Shown one piece after another: positions 1 through 5,169 of a DNA stretch of 5,169 nt. The notes under the pieces are model-generated. The model did no database searches. It was not told the origin of the DNA and was given only the letters and a program-made list of their open reading frames with translations. How positions within the stretch are numbered: the first letter of the stretch is position 1; every line of letters begins with the position of its first letter. Made by a program: the position numbers and the translations under genes. This DNA is from Streptosporangiaceae bacterium (GTDB lineage: Bacteria; Actinomycetota; Actinomycetes; Streptosporangiales; Streptosporangiaceae), in assembly GCA_030041195.1 (NCBI GenBank), contig JASHOI010000709.1, forward strand, positions 1 to 5,169, in the 5' to 3' direction.

Positions 1-1657
1 GCACGGCGGCGGCCGCGGCGCTGAGCGTGTTCTGGCGCAGCGTGGAGCGGTAGCGCTGGTAATCGATCTCGGCGCGCTCGGTGGAGCCGATCATGCCGTA
101 ACCCACGGCGGAGAACAGGTGCTGGAACGGCCTGCGGTAGATGAAGACCGCGATCGTGACGAGCGCGATCATGAGGATCTTCAGCGCCCAGGGGAGCTCC
201 GCGTCGCTGGTGCCCATGATCAGCGAGTACGCGTACAGCAGCACGCTCAGCACCAGCGCCACCGCGGCCTGCTTGAGCAGCACGCCGACGAGCATCTCGA
301 ACCAGCGCAGCGCGACCACCCGCCCGAAGCCCGGATGCGTGCCGATCAGCAGGAAGAACGGCCCAACCACGAGCAGCAGCAGGAAGCCGAGCTTCAGCAG
401 GATCAGCGTGACCGCGATCAGCAGTACCAGAACGCCGGCGATCGCCGCAGCGAACAGCGCGGCGAACGCGATCTCCAGCCGCGTCGTCCACTGCTTGCCC
501 TGGAACAGCGGGTAGATCCCGGGATCCTTCTGCTCGATGCTCGCGGCGATGCCCGAGTAGGTGGCCTGCTTGGCCTGAATCAGGGAGGTCGTCGGCGTCT
601 CGTTCGTGGCGATGGCCTGGGCCCACAACAGCTGCCTGCCGTAGGTGTTCACCGGGGTCTGCGAGCCGGCGGTGGTGCCGTACGTGGAGGTGCCGAACTC
701 GCCGATCAGCCAGGGCTTGCAGACCAGCACCGTCCACAGCTCGTCGGCGTTCTCGGCGACGAGCCCGTTGCCCGAGGAGAAGTTGAAGTCGGACGGCTGA
801 ACCTGCGGGTCGTTGCGGCCCACCGGCAGGCAGTTGCTCTGGCTGGGCGCGGGGAGCTTGGAGAACGCGGTGTTGAGCGACTGGCTGATGCCGTTGGACA
901 CGGCCGTGCCCGCCCCGGTGAAGTCCGCGGGCCTGCCGATCAGCCAGATCGCCGCCGCACAGGCCACGACCATCCAGATGGTTCCCTCGATGGTGCGGGT
1001 CGCGCGCTTGCGGATCAGCCCCTGCCAGGCGAGCCAGATCGCTCCGATGATCACGACGGCGGCCAGGTAGGGGAAGTAGATCGCGTTGCCGAGGCTGCTG
1101 ATCAGCCTGTCGACGACGTTGGTCAGCCAGCTCAGGATGCCCTCGCCGGCGGCAGACTGGTAGACGGTGATCGTGACCCGGTCGATGGATTTAGCGATGT
1201 CGAACACCATGCTGGCGACGTTGTTGCCGATCAGCGACGTCATGTCGGAGCACTGCAGGTTGGTCGCGGCCCAGTACTGACCGGCGACCCCGTAGCTGTT
1301 GTACAGCGTGGACGGCTGCGGTGCCGACGACGCCGGCGGCTTGATCATGGCGTCGATCCCGGAGTTGGCCTGCTCCGGGTCTGGCAGCGAGGGCTGGCAG
1401 ATGTTGTTCAGGTCGCCGGACAGGCCGCTCTGCCCGGCCGTGCAGAACCCCAGCAGCGAGCCGATGTCGCCGATCCCGGGGACCGAGCAGACGCCGCCGG
1501 TCGCGGCCGGCTGCTGGTCGGCCACGGTGACCGCGTGAATCGGCTGGGCGGCGTGCGCGTGGGCCGCGGGCTGCTTGCCGTGGGCGAAGCCGAGCAGCGC
1601 CACGAGCACGGCCAGCACCAGCACGATGCGGCGCGGGAAACGGCGCGGTATGCGCAT
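1..1657 (-). CDS. VirB6/TrbL-like polytopic membrane protein of a type IV secretion system (3' end beyond window)
   Basis: This gene probably encodes the inner-membrane channel component of a conjugation or type IV secretion machine. The ATG at 1657 opens a stop-free frame of 552 codons that leaves the window at the left edge, so the C-terminus is missing. An AGGAG lies ten bases upstream of the start. Residues 1-37 look like a signal peptide: an arginine-rich start, a hydrophobic stretch at about 11-24, and a possible cleavage site in AHAHAAQ. Residues 38-190 are predicted to be exported and hold Cys57, 72, 87 and 136. Membrane segments are likely at about 193-215 and 223-241, separated by the basic RKRATR. 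A second polar loop at 242-393 holds Cys276 and Cys313. A strongly hydrophobic core at 396-440, then helices at about 455-481 and 488-507, contain GPFFLLIGTHPGFGR followed by RWFEM, which I recognise as typical of actinobacterial TrbL/VirB6-like proteins. The visible tail after 508 is polar and becomes alanine-rich. The assignment rests on topology, this motif and the VirB4 neighbour. Helix count and the side of the C-terminus are uncertain. Confidence 0.85.
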   Translation of the reverse strand, partial: MRIPRRFPRRIVLVLAVLVALLGFAHGKQPAAHAHAAQPIHAVTVADQQPAATGGVCSVPGIGDIGSLLGFCTAGQSGLSGDLNNICQPSLPDPEQANSGIDAMIKPPASSAPQPSTLYNSYGVAGQYWAATNLQCSDMTSLIGNNVASMVFDIAKSIDRVTITVYQSAAGEGILSWLTNVVDRLISSLGNAIYFPYLAAVVIIGAIWLAWQGLIRKRATRTIEGTIWMVVACAAAIWLIGRPADFTGAGTAVSNGISQSLNTAFSKLPAPSQSNCLPVGRNDPQVQPSDFNFSSGNGLVAENADELWTVLVCKPWLIGEFGTSTYGTTAGSQTPVNTYGRQLLWAQAIATNETPTTSLIQAKQATYSGIAASIEQKDPGIYPLFQGKQWTTRLEIAFAALFAAAIAGVLVLLIAVTLILLKLGFLLLLVVGPFFLLIGTHPGFGRVVALRWFEMLVGVLLKQAAVALVLSVLLYAYSLIMGTSDAELPWALKILMIALVTIAVFIYRRPFQHLFSAVGYGMIGSTERAEIDYQRYRSTLRQNTLSAAAAAV

Positions 1658-1706
1658 CTCGGGGGGGCTCCTGCCAGGGGGGTTGGGGGGTCGCCCGGTG
1701 GGGTGG
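1658..1706. other. 49-base intergenic gap with four G tracts (potential G-quadruplex on the plus strand)
   Basis: This is the only non-coding stretch in the window. The plus strand carries G runs at 1661-1667 (seven), 1677-1682 (six), 1685-1690 (six) and 1700-1703 (four), separated by loops of 9, 2 and 9 bases. That pattern can fold as a G-quadruplex in the DNA template strand, while the mRNA carries the complementary C runs. The ribosome binding site of the membrane-protein gene lies in the first loop. No terminator-like hairpin with a T tract and no convincing promoter was seen, so transcription probably reads through. The tract may simply reflect high GC content; folding is inferred from the pattern only. 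Confidence 0.5.
1668..1672 (-). promoter_or_regulatory. Ribosome binding site of the VirB6-like gene
   Basis: The minus strand reads AGGAG here, within GGCAGGAG, followed by ten bases (mostly a C run) and then the ATG at 1657. It is the only good Shine-Dalgarno match in the gap between the ATPase and membrane-protein genes. It fixes the start and suggests that the membrane protein is initiated independently rather than by overlap coupling. Confidence 0.7.
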
Positions 1707-4211
1707 TCAGCCAGCGCGCGGGTGGGAGGCAGCGGGTTGCGGGCTGGGTGGCCGGGCAGCGGGCGCGGCGGCGGCCGGAACGGGTACTTCGGGCTTGGCC
1801 CTGGTCGGGTTCGTGTCCAGGCGCCGCTGCAGCTCGGCGGAGATCAGGTCGATGCCGATCCGGCCCGCCCGGCCGTCCAGGTCACGGAAGATGCATTCGC
1901 CGTTGCCGAGCCCGCGCAGCACCGCCTTGTGCTCGTCGGACGGCTCGACACCGAGCAGCGCCATCACATTGGCGACCTCCATCCGCTCCGAGGACCGGAA
2001 CGAGAACACGCCGGAGATGCAGTTCGTCACCTGCTCGTTCAGCAGATCGCCCGCGTTCTGGGAGACGAGGATCAGCGCGGTGTTGCGGGACCGCCCCATC
2101 CGCGACACCTCGGGGATGAGCTTCGCGCCCTGCGGCGTCGAGGTGATCGCCCACGCCTCGTCGAGGAAGATCGCCTTCGGCAGGCTGCGGTCCATGCCGT
2201 TCAGCAGCCTGCGCGCGAACTGCGACACCAGGTACAGCAGCGCCACCGACAGCCGCTGCTCGTAGGAGAAGTCATCACGCCTGACGCCAATGTCCGGCAG
2301 GGTCAGGCCGGCCAGGGTGAACACCGTGGTCCAGCCGGCCGCGTCGATGCCCTCGCCACCGGATGGCGCGAAGCACAGCTTGGCCAGCCGCATCTCGGAC
2401 ATGGACCCGAGCACCGCGCCCAGGTTCATCGACGCGGGGTCGGCCGACTTCTCCAGGTAGGTCACCACCTTGCCCAGGCTCGGCTGGTCCTCCTGAGCGA
2501 CGGCGCCGACCGCCTGGATCATGGCGCTCTCCCGCTCCTCGCTCATCCTCGGCAGCAGCAGCCGGAGCGTCTCGGTCGCCATCGTCCGCCGCTCGGCGAG
2601 GTCGTCGCCGAACGAGAACGGGTCGAGCAGGCCCGGCGCGGCGCTGCCAAGCGGGATCACCCGCGCCTGGCGCCCGCGCTCCCTGAGCAGGCCGACGAGC
2701 GACTCCACGTCCCCCTTGGGGTCGATCACGGCGACGGTCACGCCGCGCAGCGCCAGCTGCAGGATCAGCAGCAGCGCCAGGGTCGTCTTGCCGCCACCGG
2801 GCTCGCCGGTGATCGCGACCGCTGTCGGGCGGTTCCGCGCGGCGGCCACCAGCGGGTCAAAGTGCACGATGGTCCGGGCCCGGCCCAGCGTCTCGCCGAT
2901 GTACGGGCCGACCCACCCGGCGTCCGAAGCGGCGCGGTCACCCAGGTCGACGGTGGCCGTCGGCATGCCTCCCGCGATCGTGTACAGGGGCTGGCGCTGC
3001 AGGTACGACGTGAGCCTGACCTTGTCCCCCGGCAGCGACTCGCACAGCAGCGAAAACTGATCCCCGGTGGAGTTGACCACGTCGATCCCGGCGTCCCGGT
3101 AGTGCTCGGCCACGGCCTCGGCCCGCCGCACGCACAGCTCACGGGTCGGCGCGGTCACCATCAGCCGGTGCCAGCCGTACACGAACGGCAGCCGCTCCTT
3201 GGTGATCCCGTGCTCGAGCAGCCGAGCCGCCTCGATCTGCTCGGCGAGTGCGATCGGCAGCTCGGCCCCGGCCTCCCTGATGTGCGCGTCCATGTCCCTC
3301 GCGTGGGCGAGCCTTCGGCTGACGTCCTTGCTGGCCTTGTGCGGGGGTATCAGCCGCATCCGCAGGCTGGCCTCCACCGGGAACGGCAGCGCGTCGCTGT
3401 AGTGCAGCCATGGTTCCGCCTCAGGGAAATACATCACGTCGGGGAACCGGGCGAAGGACAGGAACGCGGCGTACGACTCCCCGGCCGGGTGCTCGAGACG
3501 CAGCAGCGTGCGCCCGTTGTGCACCTGGCCCTCCAGCAGCGACTCGACTTCCCCGGCTCCCCACTTGCGGCGCCGCGCCGCCGAGGGCTGCGGCTCGCCC
3601 ACGCTCCCGGCCAGCGCGTGGCGAAACAGCCAAGCGATCTCGTCCGAGGTGGCGTGGCCGGCGGACAGGGCGCTGGACCCGAGCGCGCGGCCCAGCCGCT
3701 CGGCCTGCTCGGTCCACCGGGCGACCTCGCCGGACGGCACCGCCTCGTCGGCCAGGCCCAAAGCCTCCTCGCTGGCCCTGTAGGCGCCGATGAACTGGGC
3801 AAACACCCCGCCGGACAGCTGGGCCCGTACGCCGCGCTGGCCGAGCCGGACGCCGAGGTAGACCTCCTTGGTCCAGAAGTCCTTCGCCCACACGTGCTGG
3901 TACATCTCGTCCAGGTACTCCGGCCAGCCAGGTCCGCCATCGGACGTGGCGTCCAGGCCCGTGGCCCACTCCGCCGCCGGGTACGAGCGGTGCGCGATCC
4001 GCAGGTGCACCTCCGCGTCCGGCATCCGGATCGCGGCCAGCGCCACCGTGATGTTGGTGGCCAGCGCCTCACGGTCCTGCGGCGTGGTGAACTCGTACGA
4101 CACCGTCGGCAGCCGGTAGTAGGCCCACGCGTGGGTCTCGGTGAGCAGGATCCGGTCGTCGAAATACCGCACCGAAAGGCGGTTCCGGCGGCTGGCCTTG
4201 GTCCCCGTCAT
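1707..4211 (-). CDS. VirB4/TraC-family type IV secretion ATPase
   Basis: This gene encodes a cytoplasmic ATPase expected to dock on the membrane channel and power assembly or substrate transfer in a conjugation system. Its 834 residues fit the usual VirB4 length. Residues 1 to about 440 form the family's N-terminal region, with YGWHRLMVTAP near 345-355 and CESLPG ending at 395, a spot where VirB4 proteins typically have an LPG. The ATPase core follows: Walker A GEPGGGKTT at 469-477 (Lys475), VIDPKGD ending at 501, Walker B AIFLDEAWAI with Asp684 and Glu685, basic RMGRSRN at 704-710 (a possible arginine finger), and LILVSQNAGDLL with Gln718. GNGECIFRDLDGR at 769-781 matches the usual C-terminal VirB4 signature. 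The last 30 or so residues are a proline/alanine-rich tail, probably disordered. No membrane segment is seen. The ATG overlaps the upstream stop as ATGA and only a weak GAGCAGC-like site precedes it, which suggests translational coupling to the MinD-like gene. All catalytic motifs look intact. A VirD4/TraD coupling protein is the main alternative but would normally have N-terminal membrane helices. Confidence 0.93.
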   Translation of the reverse strand: MTGTKASRRNRLSVRYFDDRILLTETHAWAYYRLPTVSYEFTTPQDREALATNITVALAAIRMPDAEVHLRIAHRSYPAAEWATGLDATSDGGPGWPEYLDEMYQHVWAKDFWTKEVYLGVRLGQRGVRAQLSGGVFAQFIGAYRASEEALGLADEAVPSGEVARWTEQAERLGRALGSSALSAGHATSDEIAWLFRHALAGSVGEPQPSAARRRKWGAGEVESLLEGQVHNGRTLLRLEHPAGESYAAFLSFARFPDVMYFPEAEPWLHYSDALPFPVEASLRMRLIPPHKASKDVSRRLAHARDMDAHIREAGAELPIALAEQIEAARLLEHGITKERLPFVYGWHRLMVTAPTRELCVRRAEAVAEHYRDAGIDVVNSTGDQFSLLCESLPGDKVRLTSYLQRQPLYTIAGGMPTATVDLGDRAASDAGWVGPYIGETLGRARTIVHFDPLVAAARNRPTAVAITGEPGGGKTTLALLLILQLALRGVTVAVIDPKGDVESLVGLLRERGRQARVIPLGSAAPGLLDPFSFGDDLAERRTMATETLRLLLPRMSEERESAMIQAVGAVAQEDQPSLGKVVTYLEKSADPASMNLGAVLGSMSEMRLAKLCFAPSGGEGIDAAGWTTVFTLAGLTLPDIGVRRDDFSYEQRLSVALLYLVSQFARRLLNGMDRSLPKAIFLDEAWAITSTPQGAKLIPEVSRMGRSRNTALILVSQNAGDLLNEQVTNCISGVFSFRSSERMEVANVMALLGVEPSDEHKAVLRGLGNGECIFRDLDGRAGRIGIDLISAELQRRLDTNPTRAKPEVPVPAAAAPAARPPSPQPAASHPRAG

Positions 4212-5169
4212 GACCGGGCCCGCTGCTGCTCGGGCGCGTCGGCGAGCGCGGCGATCAGCACCCCGGCCAGGGCCGTATACGCGCTCAGTGCACCCTGGCC
4301 CAGACCGGCCGCTGAGTCGGCGCGATCGGGGGAAGGTACGCGTTCGGGCCCCGGATTTTTGAGGCTGTCATCCCAGGGGACCCGGATAATTGCCCGGCAC
4401 CGGCCTCTGGCCAGGGCCTCCGCCTGCTCGACGTGCCGCATTGTGTGCCTGCTCACGCCGTTCAGCACGGTGATGGCGCCGTCGGCGAGTTCGGCGTGGC
4501 CGTGCGCCTCCAGCCACTCCCGCGTGCTCGCGAACGCGGTGGCGGCGTCCTGGCTGGCCGGCGCGACCATGATGAGCTGGGTGGCGGCGGCCAGTACCCG
4601 CGGCACCGCCGCCGCGCCGGGGTCGGTCAGCGTGATCGGGTAGCGCGCGGAGAGCAGCTCGAAGGTCTTGGTGACGTCGTCCTCCGGAGCGTGGGCGGCC
4701 GCGGTCTCGCGGGTGACCACCTCGAGCCGGGATGGCGCGGGCGGTCCGGAGCCGGTCAGGGGCGGCACCGCGGTGGCCCGCTCCGCGAGCGACCCGCTGC
4801 CGGGGTTCAGGTCGAGCACCGCCACCTGGTCGTCGCGCAGGCTGGCCAGCACTTCCCCGGTCAGCAGCGCGGTCACGGTCTGGCCGGCGCCCACGGTGCA
4901 GCCGAGCACCACGACCCGGCGTCCGGCCGGGATCGGGAGCCGGGCGCGGGCGCGGTCTCGCTGCAGCTGATCCGGCCTGCCGGGCCGGTGGCCGCCGGGG
5001 ACGACGACCACCCGGTCGTGCCATCCGGCGCTGCGGCGCTCGGACGGGTTGCCGAGGGCGCGCTCGACCATCCGGAGCGGGCGCTCACCGGTCTGGTCGC
5101 CGGTCACCGTCACCACGGGCCGGGGGCGGGGCGGCGGTGCCGACGGCACCTCGGGCGCTGGCACCGGCG
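4208..5169 (-). CDS. MinD/ParA-like P-loop protein with degenerate Walker A (5' end uncertain)
   Basis: This gene encodes a SIMIBI-class (MinD/ParA/VirC1-like) protein placed first in a type IV secretion operon. A GTG at 5164 gives 318 residues, but the frame is still open to the window edge and only five bases lie upstream, so the true start may be outside; numbering here uses the GTG. Residues 1-20 are proline-rich. The P-loop lies after strand RRVVVL and reads GCTVGAGQT at 88-96: Gln95 replaces the Walker A lysine, and the family's extra lysine (KGGxGKT) is also missing. The rest of the fold looks preserved: VAVLDLNPG around Asp118, PITLTDPG around Asp181, LIMVAPASQDA at 197-207, EWLEAHGHAEL, AITVLNG, and RVPWDDSL near the C-terminus, in the place where MinD relatives carry a P-x-D segment. 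No membrane segment is evident. It may be a pseudo-ATPase, a weak nucleotide binder, or a scaffold that positions the secretion machine; function is inferred. A similar proline-rich plus MinD layout occurs in EspI-type proteins of type VII secretion, but the VirB4 neighbour favours type IV. Its stop overlaps the VirB4 start by four bases. Confidence 0.85.
   Translation of the reverse strand, partial: PVPAPEVPSAPPPRPRPVVTVTGDQTGERPLRMVERALGNPSERRSAGWHDRVVVVPGGHRPGRPDQLQRDRARARLPIPAGRRVVVLGCTVGAGQTVTALLTGEVLASLRDDQVAVLDLNPGSGSLAERATAVPPLTGSGPPAPSRLEVVTRETAAAHAPEDDVTKTFELLSARYPITLTDPGAAAVPRVLAAATQLIMVAPASQDAATAFASTREWLEAHGHAELADGAITVLNGVSRHTMRHVEQAEALARGRCRAIIRVPWDDSLKNPGPERVPSPDRADSAAGLGQGALSAYTALAGVLIAALADAPEQQRARS

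Noticed and set aside
1670..1678. Short inverted repeat CCTGCCAGG in the intergenic gap
   Set aside because: Four-base arms with a one-base centre cannot form a stable hairpin, and no T tract follows, so it is neither a terminator nor a convincing operator.
119..2119. Long plus-strand open frame of 666 codons
   Set aside because: It lies antisense to the VirB6-like gene and the end of virB4. Its translation is full of Arg, Gln, His, Asp and Gly with no recognisable domain, as expected for the shadow of a high-GC gene, while the minus strand encodes coherent membrane segments and ATPase motifs.
1882..2154. Small minus-strand frames inside virB4 and the MinD-like gene (for example 1882-2154, 3421-3969, 4368-5024)
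   Set aside because: They overlap motif-bearing coding sequence in another frame and give Arg/Ala/Gly-rich products without domains. They are frame shadows.
4350..4390. Slightly AT-richer patch within the MinD-like gene
   Set aside because: It codes in frame for the RVPWDDSLKNPG segment near the C-terminus, which fits the family, so it is not an internal promoter or insertion scar on present evidence.
1575..4643. Very long plus-strand open frame of 1022 codons
   Set aside because: It runs antisense across virB4 and into both neighbours. Stop codons are rare in this frame because of GC bias. The product is low-complexity and basic with no motif, and it would contradict three well-supported genes.

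Overview
The window is about 70% GC with strong G/C bias at third codon positions, which points to a high-GC actinobacterium (Streptomyces or one of the Streptosporangiales and relatives). No marker narrows it further. No tRNA, rRNA, CRISPR array, insertion sequence or attachment site was seen. All coding is on the minus strand and fills nearly the whole window, so the genes are described here from right to left, in the direction of transcription.

Right part (4208 to the right edge): a MinD/ParA-like P-loop protein with a proline-rich N-terminus. Its Walker A loop has lost both lysines that the ParA/MinD family normally uses. Middle (1707-4211): a VirB4/TraC-family conjugation ATPase of 834 residues with intact Walker A, Walker B and glutamine motifs. 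Its start codon overlaps the stop of the MinD-like gene (ATGA). Left part (left edge to 1657): the first 552 residues of a VirB6/TrbL-like polytopic membrane protein with a signal peptide, a cysteine-containing exported domain and a hydrophobic core. It follows the ATPase gene after a 49-base gap that holds a good ribosome binding site and a striking run of G tracts. The gene leaves the window at the left edge.

Together these look like the core of a Gram-positive-type type IV secretion or conjugation operon. VirB4 would power assembly or transfer, the VirB6-like protein would form part of the inner-membrane channel, and the MinD-like protein would be an accessory, perhaps for positioning or scaffolding (compare VirC1 of Agrobacterium). 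The window shows neither a relaxase, a VirD4 coupling protein nor an integrase. It therefore cannot be decided from sequence alone whether this is an integrative conjugative element, a plasmid, or a resident chromosomal cluster. I recall (unverified here) that Streptomyces coelicolor carries a conserved chromosomal cluster of this general kind, cmdABCDEF, encoding membrane proteins and an ATP/GTP-binding protein that affect differentiation.

The most unusual points are the degenerate nucleotide-binding loop of the MinD-like protein next to a fully intact VirB4, and the four-G-tract potential quadruplex between the ATPase and channel genes. No in-frame TTA codon was seen in any of the three genes, so dependence on the bldA tRNA is not indicated.
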